A DNA stretch of 64,000 nt, taken from positions 1 through 64,000 of the forward strand of contig NZ_LGDW01000051.1 of the NCBI RefSeq assembly GCF_001280005.1, given 5' to 3'. Source of the DNA: Streptomyces sp. NRRL WC-3618. Its GTDB lineage: Bacteria > Actinomycetota > Actinomycetes > Streptomycetales > Streptomycetaceae. Shown here in pieces: positions 11,737 through 19,641 of the stretch. Below the pieces are notes generated by a model. The model saw only the letters and a list, made by a program, of their open reading frames with translations, was not told where the DNA came from and ran no database searches. The position numbers and the translations under genes are program-made. Every line of letters starts with the position of its first letter. Positions within the stretch are counted from its first letter, which is position 1.

Positions 11737-11796
11737 TTTGTCGTACCCGTCGGGGATACTGGGAGGCGCACAACCAAGGATGGAAAGGCCACACAC

Positions 11797-12921
11797 GTGA
11801 CTGAGATCGAGATCGGGCGCGGCAAGCGCGGCCGTAGGGCGTACGCCTTCGACGACATCGCCGTCGTCCCCAGCCGTCGTACGCGCGACCCGAAGGAGGT
11901 CTCGATCGCCTGGCAGATCGACGCCTACCGCTTCGAGCTGCCCTTCCTGGCGGCCCCCATGGACTCGGTCGTCTCCCCGGCCACCGCGATCCGCATCGGC
12001 GAGCTGGGCGGCCTCGGCGTCCTGAACCTCGAAGGGCTCTGGACGCGGTACGAGGACCCGCAGCCGCTGCTCGACGAGATCGCCGAGCTGGACGCGGACA
12101 CCGCGACCCGCCGCCTCCAGGAGATCTACGCGGCTCCGATCAAGGAGGAGCTGATCGGCGCGCGCATCAAGGAGGTGCGCGACTCGGGTGTGGTCACCGC
12201 CGCCGCGCTCTCCCCGCAGCGCACGGCCCAGTTCTCCAAGGCCGTCGTCGACGCGGGCGTGGACATCTTCGTCATCCGCGGTACGACGGTCTCCGCGGAG
12301 CACGTCTCCAGCGCCGCCGAACCGCTGAACCTGAAGCAGTTCATCTACGAGCTGGACGTCCCGGTGATCGTCGGCGGCTGCGCCACCTACACCGCGGCCC
12401 TGCACCTGATGCGCACCGGCGCGGCCGGCGTGCTCGTCGGCTTCGGCGGCGGCGCCGCGCACACCACGCGCAACGTGCTGGGCATCCGCGTCCCGATGGC
12501 GACCTCGGTCGCCGATGTGGCCGCGGCCCGCCGCGACTACATGGACGAGTCCGGCGGCCGGTACGTGCATGTGATCGCCGACGGCGGCGTCGGCTGGTCC
12601 GGCGACCTCCCGAAGGCGATCGCCTGTGGCGCCGACGCGGTCATGATGGGCTCCCCTCTGGCCCGTGCCACGGATGCGCCCGGCAAGGGCCACCACTGGG
12701 GCATGGAGGCCGTGAACGAGGAGCTGCCGCGCGGCAAGAAGGTCGACCTGGGCACGGTCGGCACCATCGAGGAGGTCCTCATGGGTCCCTCGCACATTCC
12801 CGACGGGTCGATGAACTTCTTCGGCGCCCTGCGCCGCGCCATGGCCACCACCGGCTACAGCGACCTCAAGGAGTTCCAGCGCATCGAGGTGACGGTGGCG
12901 GACTCGACGCACATGCGATGA
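11797..12921 (+). CDS. guaB3: GuaB3-family IMP dehydrogenase-related protein
   Basis: 374 aa. It is an IMPDH/GMP-reductase barrel without CBS domains: AYAFDDIAVVPSRRTRDP, LGGLGVLNLEGLW, GVLVGFGGGAAHTTRNVLG and ADGGVGWSGDLPKAIACGAD. The usual GPGSICTTR Cys loop is replaced by GFGGGAAHTTR, so normal IMPDH chemistry is doubtful; actinobacterial GuaB3 has been proposed to act as a GMP reductase or regulator. It follows guaB after a terminator and is followed by its own terminator. Confidence 0.92.
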   Translation: MTEIEIGRGKRGRRAYAFDDIAVVPSRRTRDPKEVSIAWQIDAYRFELPFLAAPMDSVVSPATAIRIGELGGLGVLNLEGLWTRYEDPQPLLDEIAELDADTATRRLQEIYAAPIKEELIGARIKEVRDSGVVTAAALSPQRTAQFSKAVVDAGVDIFVIRGTTVSAEHVSSAAEPLNLKQFIYELDVPVIVGGCATYTAALHLMRTGAAGVLVGFGGGAAHTTRNVLGIRVPMATSVADVAAARRDYMDESGGRYVHVIADGGVGWSGDLPKAIACGADAVMMGSPLARATDAPGKGHHWGMEAVNEELPRGKKVDLGTVGTIEEVLMGPSHIPDGSMNFFGALRRAMATTGYSDLKEFQRIEVTVADSTHMR

Positions 12922-12980
12922 GCTGAGGTGACGCTGCGCTCCGCTTGCGCGGCGTCAGCGGCTTGGGCGGTCTGAACGAC

Positions 12981-13021
12981 GAAGGGGCCCGGTTACCCGT
13001 GGGGGGTGGCCGGGCCCCTTC
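12981..13021 (+). terminator. Intrinsic terminator after guaB3
   Basis: GAAGGGGCCCGG pairs with CCGGGCCCCTTC around a 17-base loop, 60 bp beyond the guaB3 stop. Confidence 0.82.
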
Positions 13022-13167
13022 GCGTGTCCAAGTGGCCTGGTGGGGCGTGTTTTGCGGGAGGGGGGCGCACGGTTGCTTTCGAGGCGAACGCGGGCCGATC
13101 AAGGGCGGTGAGGCCGCTAGCGTGTGTGTCGGCGCCTCAGTTCTGTGGAGCGCCCCCTTCCAGGGAC

Positions 13168-13377
13168 ATGGTTCCGGACCCCCGCCCGTCGGGGCCCGGC
13201 CCGAGTTCCAGCAAGCCGCCTACCGGGTCTATGGGCGGTGTCGCGGAAGGGGGCGCCCATGGGTCGTCACCGCAAGCCCACCCGCTGGGACCGGATCCGT
13301 CTTCGGGCGGTCAAGTTCCGGAGGAGGTGCGTCTTGTGGACCTACGGATGGTGAGCGGCCGCCCCCAAAAGAACTAG
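13168..13377 (+). CDS. Doubtful small ORF ending inside a tandem repeat
   Basis: A possible 69-aa product (MVPDPRPSG start, VRLVDLRMVSGRP near the end). The ATG has only a close-set AGGGAC upstream, and a TAGCGT -10-like box lies at 13118-13123. The Pro/Gly/Ser-rich body gives little coding support. Its last 16 codons fall in the 161-bp repeat, and the second copy keeps the same frame (VRLVDLRMVSGRP, then CKS and stop). It may be a real small protein or just repeat sequence. No function is suggested. Confidence 0.2.
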   Translation: MVPDPRPSGPGPSSSKPPTGSMGGVAEGGAHGSSPQAHPLGPDPSSGGQVPEEVRLVDLRMVSGRPQKN

Positions 13378-13617
13378 GGGCGGACACCCGTGAACCATCC
13401 AGGAGCCTGCCGCAGTGACCCCTGCGGTGGGCTCCACCTTTTTGTACGGTACCGGACTCGCCGTCGGGCGGCCCGGTGCCGAAGGTGGTGCGTCTTGTGG
13501 ACCTACGGATGGTGAGCGGCCGCCCCTGTAAGAGCTAGGGGCGGATACCCGTGAACCATCCAGGAGCCTGCCGCAGGTTCCCGCTGCAGTGGGCTCCACC
13601 TGCCTTGTACGGTACCG
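13290..13617 (+). repeat. 161-bp tandem repeat, two copies, rich in inverted repeats
   Basis: Copy 1 starts at 13290 and copy 2 at 13451, a constant offset of 161 bp with about 85% identity by eye. Each copy holds nested inverted repeats. In copy 1, GGATGGT (13346-13352) pairs with ACCATCC (13394-13400), enclosing CCGCCCC (13359-13365) with GGGGCGG (13377-13383). Next comes a second stem, GGAGCC plus CCGCAG with CTGCGG plus GGCTCC (13402-13435). The stems are kept in copy 2 with one mismatch. This suggests a duplicated structured RNA or terminator-like element in the gap between guaB3 and the convergent dehydrogenase gene. Confidence 0.75.
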
Positions 13618-13675
13618 ACGCGAGCGCCCCCGCGCCACCGGCCTCCGAGGCTCGGCGACTCGCACGCGCCCCCCT

Positions 13676-14902
13676 TCACAACCGATGCGCCGCCCCCGTA
13701 GGAGTCGCCCCCCGGGTGTCCAGCAGCAGCTGTGCCTTCACCGACAGGCCCTGGAGGTCGTACGTGCGGTGCTGCTGAAGGAGGATCGTCAGGTCGGCGT
13801 CGGCCGCCGCCTCGTAGAGGGAGTCCGCGCGGGGGAGGGGGCGGTCCAGGACGCTCCACGACGGGATGTGGGGGTCGTGGTAGCTGACGGAGGCGCCCAG
13901 TTCCATCAGGCGGATCGCGATCTCCTGGGCGGGGGAGCCCTGTTGGTCGGCTAGGTCCTGCTTGTAGGTGACGCCCAGGAGTAGTACGCGGGCGCCCCGG
14001 GCCGACTTGCCGTGCTCGTTCAGGAGGGTGGCCGCGCGTTGGATGACGTACTGGGGCATGTGGTTGTTGACCTGCTGGGCGAGTTCCACCATGCGCAGCG
14101 TGCGGCCGGTGCGGCCGGTGCGGCCCGTGTGGTTGTGCAGATCCTGGGGGACCGCGTGGCCGCCCACGCCCGGGCCGGGGCGGAAGGCCTGGAAGCCGAA
14201 CGGCTTTGTCTCCGCGCAGCGGATGACGTCCCACAGGTCGACGCCCAGGTCGTGGCAGAGGACGGCCATCTCGTTGACGAGGGCGATGTTGACGTGCCGG
14301 AAGTTGGTCTCCAGGAGCTGTACGGTCTCCGCTTCCCGTGGTCCACGCGCGCGTACCACCTTGTCGGTGAGCCGGCTGTAGAAGGCGGCGGCCGACTCGG
14401 TGCAGGCGGGGGTGAGGCCGCCGATGACCTTGGGGGTGTTGGCGGGCGTGAAGTCGCGGTTGCCGGGGTCTACGCGGCTGGGGGAGTAGGCGAGATGGAA
14501 GTCGCGGCCCGCCCGCAGCCCGGAGCCCTCTTCGAGGAGGGGGCGCAGGAACTCCTCCGTCGTGCCCGGGTGTACGGGCGACTCCAGGATCACCGTGGTG
14601 TGCGGACGCAGCCGGGCGGCGAGGGTGCGGGCGGCTGCCTCCACCTGGCTCAGGTTCAGGGTTCCGTCGGCGCCGCGCGGAGTGGGGGCGCAGATTACGG
14701 CGGTGCGTACGCGGCCGAGCTCGGCGGGTCCTGCGGCCGTCCGGAACCCCCCGGAGAGCATCCGGCGCAGCTCGGCGGCGGTGAGGGAGCCGGCCTCGGG
14801 GCCGGTCTTGTACCCGAGGGTGGGGATGCCGGCGGCGACGGCGGCCTGGGCCAGCGGCAGGCCGAGATGTCCGAGTCCGATGACGGCGAGGTCTGCGGGC
14901 AT
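13676..14902 (-). CDS. Nucleotide-sugar dehydrogenase homolog lacking the catalytic Cys
   Basis: 408 aa from the ATG at 14902 (MPADLAVIGLGHLGLPLAQA), which puts the NAD-binding GxGxxG at the N-terminus as expected. The protein spans all three UDP-glucose/UDP-ManNAc dehydrogenase domains: VICAPTPRGADGTL, SPVHPGTTEE, the helix ETNFRHVNIALVNE, and the C-terminal GVTYKQDLADQQGSPAQEI. The signature GPGVGGHCxPxDP reads GPGVGGHAVPQDL, so the catalytic thiol is Ala. The two-step oxidation to a uronic acid therefore looks impossible; it may catalyse another reaction or be non-catalytic. A candidate -10 TAGTCT lies at 14980-14985 on this strand. Confidence 0.82.
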   Translation of the reverse strand: MPADLAVIGLGHLGLPLAQAAVAAGIPTLGYKTGPEAGSLTAAELRRMLSGGFRTAAGPAELGRVRTAVICAPTPRGADGTLNLSQVEAAARTLAARLRPHTTVILESPVHPGTTEEFLRPLLEEGSGLRAGRDFHLAYSPSRVDPGNRDFTPANTPKVIGGLTPACTESAAAFYSRLTDKVVRARGPREAETVQLLETNFRHVNIALVNEMAVLCHDLGVDLWDVIRCAETKPFGFQAFRPGPGVGGHAVPQDLHNHTGRTGRTGRTLRMVELAQQVNNHMPQYVIQRAATLLNEHGKSARGARVLLLGVTYKQDLADQQGSPAQEIAIRLMELGASVSYHDPHIPSWSVLDRPLPRADSLYEAAADADLTILLQQHRTYDLQGLSVKAQLLLDTRGATPTGAAHRL

Positions 14903-15023
14903 GCGTGGGCCGTCCTTCCCAGTAGCCGAAGCGGGACAGGTGCGCAAACCCTGGGGACTGGACGGGCGAGCGCAATGTCAGACTAGGAGTAAATATGACC
15001 GATATGCGGGATTGGGTGGGCGA

Positions 15024-15057
15024 GTTTCCACAGGTGTTTCCGTGGAGGTTGTCCACA
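15024..15057 (+). promoter_or_regulatory. Pair of DnaA-box-like sequences upstream of glpD
   Basis: TTGTCCACA (15049-15057) is a perfect match to the Streptomyces DnaA box. GTTTCCACA lies 25 bp upstream (15024-15032) in the same orientation. They sit in the divergent gap between the dehydrogenase gene and glpD. A role in titrating DnaA or regulating glpD is only a possibility. Confidence 0.4.
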
Positions 15058-15195
15058 GGCTGAGGGCGGGTGGTGGCCGAAGTCGGGCAACCCGGTCAGA
15101 ATTCGGGCAGGGGGATTCGGGGCAGGCGCAGACGTACGCCGGGACACCGTGGGTCGTACGGACCCGGCCGGCGCGACCGACAGCGGGAGGCAGCG

Positions 15196-16902
15196 ATGAG
15201 GACAGCGGCACTGGGACCGGCACAGCGCGCCGAGTCACTGGCAGCGATGGCCGAGCGTGAGCTGGACGTGCTGGTGGTGGGCGCCGGCGTGGTCGGTGCG
15301 GGCACCGCGCTCGACTCCGTGACGCGCGGCCTGTCCACCGGGCTGGTGGAGGCCCGGGACTGGGCGTCGGGCACGTCGAGCAGGTCCAGCAAGCTCATCC
15401 ACGGCGGCCTGCGCTATCTGGAGATGCTCGACTTCGCCCTCGTACGGGAAGCGTTGAAGGAACGCGGGCTGTTGCTCGAGCGCCTCGCTCCGCACCTGGT
15501 CAAGCCGGTGGCGTTCCTGTATCCACTCCAGCACCAGGGCTGGGAGCGGCTGTACGCGGGGGCGGGCGTCGCCCTCTACGACGCGATGTCGATGGCCCGC
15601 GGGCACGGGCGGGGCCTGCCGGCGCACCGCCACCTGAGCCGCCGTCACGCCCTGCGTGTCGCGCCCGCCTTGAAGAAGGACGCGCTGGTCGGAGCGTTGC
15701 AGTACTACGACGCGCAGATGGACGACGCCCGTTATGTGGCCACCCTGGTGCGTACGGCCGCTGCCTACGGCGCGAAAGTCGCCAACCGTGCGCGGGTGAC
15801 CAGTTTCCTGCGTGAGGGGGAGCGGGTGGTGGGCGCCCGGGTGCAGGATGTCGAGGGCGGCGGGGAGTACGAGATCCGCGCCCGGCAGATAGTCAACGCC
15901 ACCGGCGTGTGGACCGACGACACCCAGGCGATGGTGGGCCAGCGAGGGCAGTTCCATGTCCGGGCGTCCAAGGGCATCCATCTGGTGGTGCCCAAGGACC
16001 GGATCCACTCGACGACCGGGCTGATCCTGCGCACCGAGAAGTCCGTGCTGTTCGTGATCCCGTGGGGCCGGCACTGGATCGTCGGGACGACGGACACCGA
16101 CTGGGACCTGGACAAGGCCCACCCGGCGGCTTCCAGCGCCGATATCGACTATCTCCTCGAGCATGTGAACTCGGTGCTCGCGGTGCCGCTGACGAGGGAC
16201 GATGTCCAGGGTGTGTACGCGGGCCTGCGGCCCCTGCTCGCCGGTGAGTCCGACGCCACCAGCAAGCTGTCGCGCGAGCACACCGTGGCGCACCCGGTGC
16301 CGGGGCTCGTGGTGGTGGCGGGCGGCAAGTACACGACGTACCGGGTGATGGCGAAGGACGCGGTCGACGCTGCGGTGCACGGCCTCGACCAGCGGGTCGC
16401 CGAGTGTGTGACGGAGGATGTACCGCTGCTGGGCGCGGAGGGGTACCGAGCGCTGTGGAACGCCCGGGCGCGGACCGCGGCGCGCACCGGACTCCATGTG
16501 GTGCGCGTGGAGCACCTGCTGAACCGGTACGGCTCACTGGCGCAGGAGGTCCTTGACCTGATCGCCGCGGACTCCTCGCTCGGCGAGCCGCTGCAGGCGG
16601 CGGACGACTATCTGCGGGCGGAGATCGTGTACGCGGCCTCGCACGAGGGCGCGCGGCATCTGGACGACGTGCTGACACGTCGGACCCGGATCTCGATCGA
16701 GACGTTCGACCGGGGGACGCGCAGTTCCCGTGAGGCGGCGGAACTGATGGCACCCGTTCTCGGCTGGGACAAGGACCAGATCGAGCGTGAGGTCGAGCAC
16801 TACGACAAGCGGGTGGAGGCGGAACGCGAGTCGCAGCGGCAACCGGACGACCTGACGGCGGACGCGGCGCGGCTGGGCGCGCCGGACATCGCGCCGCTCT
16901 GA
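15196..16902 (+). CDS. glpD: FAD-dependent glycerol-3-phosphate dehydrogenase
   Basis: 568 aa from the ATG at 15196, preceded by GGGAGG. FAD-binding VLVVGAGVVGAGTALDSVTRG in outline (GAGVVGAG), then WASGTSSRSSKLIHGGLRYLE, the conserved DAO/GlpD signature. Further motifs are VVPKDRIHSTTGLILRTE, WIVGTTDTDWD and GGKYTTYRVMAKDAVD, with the helical C-terminal cap (GARHLDDVLTRRTRISIE). It oxidises glycerol-3-phosphate to dihydroxyacetone phosphate and passes electrons to the membrane quinone pool. No glpF/glpK genes are adjacent, so this is probably a stand-alone paralog. Confidence 0.92.
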   Translation: MRTAALGPAQRAESLAAMAERELDVLVVGAGVVGAGTALDSVTRGLSTGLVEARDWASGTSSRSSKLIHGGLRYLEMLDFALVREALKERGLLLERLAPHLVKPVAFLYPLQHQGWERLYAGAGVALYDAMSMARGHGRGLPAHRHLSRRHALRVAPALKKDALVGALQYYDAQMDDARYVATLVRTAAAYGAKVANRARVTSFLREGERVVGARVQDVEGGGEYEIRARQIVNATGVWTDDTQAMVGQRGQFHVRASKGIHLVVPKDRIHSTTGLILRTEKSVLFVIPWGRHWIVGTTDTDWDLDKAHPAASSADIDYLLEHVNSVLAVPLTRDDVQGVYAGLRPLLAGESDATSKLSREHTVAHPVPGLVVVAGGKYTTYRVMAKDAVDAAVHGLDQRVAECVTEDVPLLGAEGYRALWNARARTAARTGLHVVRVEHLLNRYGSLAQEVLDLIAADSSLGEPLQAADDYLRAEIVYAASHEGARHLDDVLTRRTRISIETFDRGTRSSREAAELMAPVLGWDKDQIEREVEHYDKRVEAERESQRQPDDLTADAARLGAPDIAPL

Positions 16903-17341
16903 CGGCTCCGGAACTTCCGGTTCGGACCCCCGCGTTGATCCTCCGGTGGCGTCCCGTGCGTTCCCTTCGAACTTCTGAGCGTCACTCGAACGAGTGTCGC
17001 GAGCTGGGATCTCTGCTCGGCACCCGTCCGTTCTACGAGGTGCCGGGGCAGAACTCGGCGGCGAGCGCGGCCGGTTCGACGTCCGGATCTCCGCGTCTGG
17101 GTCCGTGCTCGGTTCTGCGCTCGCTTCTGTGCTCGGTTCTGTGCTCGGTTCTGTGCTCGGGTCCGTGTTCATCGGGGAGGGGGGAAAGGCAGTGACAGTA
17201 GGTGTGACGGCAGAACGTGTGACTCATGCGGTCTCCTTCCCCACGGGCCGCCGTCCGTCCCGAGGGGCACCCGGGGCATCGGCCGCTTGTCGGGTGAGGG
17301 ACAATGGAGGCTCTGTCAGGGCGGGTTGCATGAGGGGACGC
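16903..17341. other. Gene-free gap between glpD and the kinase island
   Basis: I see no convincing gene in this 439-bp gap. It contains the 12-bp tandem repeat at 17105-17164. An antisense frame reading TEPSTEPSTE over the repeat continues into glpD and is not credible. The kinase ribosome site AGGGGA is at the end. Confidence 0.5.
17105..17164 (+). repeat. 12-bp tandem repeat, five units
   Basis: Five head-to-tail units of GTGCTCGGTTCT with minor variation (17105, 17117, 17129, 17141, 17153), about 180 bp before the first kinase. A length-variable (slipped-strand) tract is possible. Confidence 0.8.
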
Positions 17342-19489
17342 ATGTCGGAGGCGGAGCGGGCGGGAGCATCCCGTCAGGACAGGAGTGAGCGTCTCCTCGC
17401 CGGGCGGTACCGGCTGGGAGGGGTCCTCGGCCGCGGCGGCATGGGCACCGTCTGGCGCGCGGAGGACGAGACCCTCGGGCGGACGGTCGCCGTCAAGGAG
17501 CTGCGGTTCCCGGGCAGCATCGACGATGAGGAGAAGCGGCGGCTGATCACGCGGACGCTGCGCGAGGCCAAGGCGATCGCGCGGATCCGCAACAACAGTG
17601 CCGTGACCGTCTTCGACGTGGTCGAGGAGGACGACCGGCCGTGGATCGTGATGGAGCTCGTCGAGGGCAAGTCGCTCGCCGAGGTCATCCGGGAGGACGG
17701 GGTGCTTCAGCCGCAGCGCGCCGCCGAGGTGGGCCTCGCGATTCTCGACGTCCTCAGGGCCGCGCACCGCGAGGGCATCCTGCACCGCGACGTGAAGCCG
17801 TCGAACGTGCTGATGTCCGAGGACGGCCGGGTCGTCCTCACCGACTTCGGTATCGCGCAGGTCGAGGGCGACCCGTCGATCACCTCGACCGGCATGCTCG
17901 TCGGCGCGCCCTCCTACATCTCGCCGGAGCGGGCCCGAGGCCACAAGCCCGGCCCGGCCGCCGACCTCTGGTCGCTCGGAGGCCTGCTGTACGCGTCGGT
18001 CGAGGGGGTGCCGCCGTACGACAAGGGGTCCGCGATCGCGACGCTGACCGCCGTGATGACGGAGCAACTGGAAGAGCCGAAGAACGCGGGTCCGCTGAAA
18101 GACGTGATCTACGGCCTGCTCACCAAGGATCCCGCCAAGCGGCTCGACGACGCCGGTGCGCGCAAGATGCTCAACGCGGTGATCCACGCCCCCGAGTCCA
18201 GGCCGGCCGATCCGGAGCCCCTGGACGCCACGAAGGTCGTGCCGTTGCCGGTCATCCCCGGCAATGCCAAACGGGCCGGCAAGGGCGCGGACAGCGGGAG
18301 TTCGGCCGACTCCGGGCCCGGCGGCAAGCGCAGCGAGGAGGCCGGTGAGCGGTTCCGCGGCGCGTTCCGGTCGGTGAAGAAGGCGGCCGTCGCGGCGGGC
18401 GCGGAAGCTCGGACCAAGTCCACCGACTCCGCCCGGACTTCCGGGGGCTCCGGTTCCTCCGAGACCGCGGTCGCCGGGAGTGCGGCTGCCGCCGGTGTGG
18501 CGGAGGAGGCCGCGAAGAGCGGCGGTGCGGGCGAGGCCGGGAGGCGGGCCGGGGGCACTGCTCAGGGAGCTGCCGTTCCCCGCGCTCGGGACGGTCAGGC
18601 TCGGGACAGCGGGGCTCAGGGCAGCAACGCCGGTAGTGGCGCCAGGAGTTCGGGGTGGCCCGTCGTGCCGCCGCCGGATCTGCCGCCCCGGTCCGTGCCC
18701 AGGGCGCCGATCACCGACGTGGTGCCGAAGCGGACCCTGGTGATCATCGCGGTGGTCGTCGTCGCGGTCATCGTGCTCGGCGTGGTGCTGGCCCTCGTGC
18801 TCGGGGGCGACAACTCCGACGACGCTTCCGGGGGTGGGGCGAAGAGCGGTGGGGACAAGGCGACTTCCGCGTCCTCCGGCTCCGCCGAGACCAAGGAGGA
18901 CAAGGGGGGCAAGGGGCACAAGGGAGCCCAGAGCGGCGGCACCCGTACGGACGGCGGCCGGAGCCCCGACGCCACGAAGGGCACAGAGGCGGGGACCGGC
19001 CCTGGCGCCGGGTCGCCGAACTCGCCCCAGGCGTCCGCGAGCGAGTCAGGTGTGCCGGCGCGTGTGTCCACGCACAAGGATGGGCAGGGGTTCTCCATCG
19101 GACTGCCCGCCGGGTGGAGGTACCAGTCCACGGGAGCTGCGGGCGCCCGGTTCGCGGGACCGGACGGGCAGAGGCTCCTCGTCGGGTGGACCACGACGCC
19201 CAAGAGCGACCCTGTGGCGGACTGGAAGAACCAAGAGCGGTACATGACGCGTTCGCAGTACGACAGGATCCGAATAGAGAAGGTGGGCTACCGCGGCTGG
19301 AACACGGCCGACTGGGAGTTCACCTACGCGGAGGGCGGGACCACGTACCGGTCGGTGGACCGGGGGTTCGTCGTCAGCGGTCAACTCGGGTATGGGCTCA
19401 TGTACACGGTGAATGCGTCGAATTGGGGCAGCGAGCTGCGCAAGGAGACATGGCGGACGTTCACGGAGACGTTCGAGCCGAAATCGTGA
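17342..19489 (+). CDS. Membrane Ser/Thr protein kinase A of the island
   Basis: 715 aa from the ATG at 17342, eight bases after AGGGGA. Kinase domain about residues 20-295: Gly-loop LGRGGMGTVW, AVKE Lys52, HRDVKPSNVL, DFGIAQ, PERA and DLWSLG. It is a complete Hanks-type (PknB-like) catalytic core. A disordered Ala/Gly/Ser-rich linker follows, then one membrane helix at about residues 464-490 (TLVIIAVVVVAVIVLG). The extracytoplasmic C-terminus (about 565-715) begins KDGQGFSIGLPAGWRYQS and has no PASTA repeats. It heads a same-strand series of five kinase-like genes. The ligand and targets are unknown. Confidence 0.92.
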   Translation: MSEAERAGASRQDRSERLLAGRYRLGGVLGRGGMGTVWRAEDETLGRTVAVKELRFPGSIDDEEKRRLITRTLREAKAIARIRNNSAVTVFDVVEEDDRPWIVMELVEGKSLAEVIREDGVLQPQRAAEVGLAILDVLRAAHREGILHRDVKPSNVLMSEDGRVVLTDFGIAQVEGDPSITSTGMLVGAPSYISPERARGHKPGPAADLWSLGGLLYASVEGVPPYDKGSAIATLTAVMTEQLEEPKNAGPLKDVIYGLLTKDPAKRLDDAGARKMLNAVIHAPESRPADPEPLDATKVVPLPVIPGNAKRAGKGADSGSSADSGPGGKRSEEAGERFRGAFRSVKKAAVAAGAEARTKSTDSARTSGGSGSSETAVAGSAAAAGVAEEAAKSGGAGEAGRRAGGTAQGAAVPRARDGQARDSGAQGSNAGSGARSSGWPVVPPPDLPPRSVPRAPITDVVPKRTLVIIAVVVVAVIVLGVVLALVLGGDNSDDASGGGAKSGGDKATSASSGSAETKEDKGGKGHKGAQSGGTRTDGGRSPDATKGTEAGTGPGAGSPNSPQASASESGVPARVSTHKDGQGFSIGLPAGWRYQSTGAAGARFAGPDGQRLLVGWTTTPKSDPVADWKNQERYMTRSQYDRIRIEKVGYRGWNTADWEFTYAEGGTTYRSVDRGFVVSGQLGYGLMYTVNASNWGSELRKETWRTFTETFEPKS

Positions 19490-19641
19490 TGCGCACGGGT
19501 CCGAGTTGAGGCCGTGAGATCTCGAATCCTCTCTTGGCGAGTTGCCTCCGGCACGTATCGTGAGTTGTCGCGGACCGTACGCATGCAGAACGGGACGTAT
19601 GGCGAACGGAATTGAGCAGCCGGCCGGCCGGGGGAGGCATT

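Noticed and set aside
16534..17172. Minus-strand ORF beginning with TEPSTEPSTE repeats
   Set aside because: The repeats are the 12-bp array read in antisense and the rest overlaps glpD.
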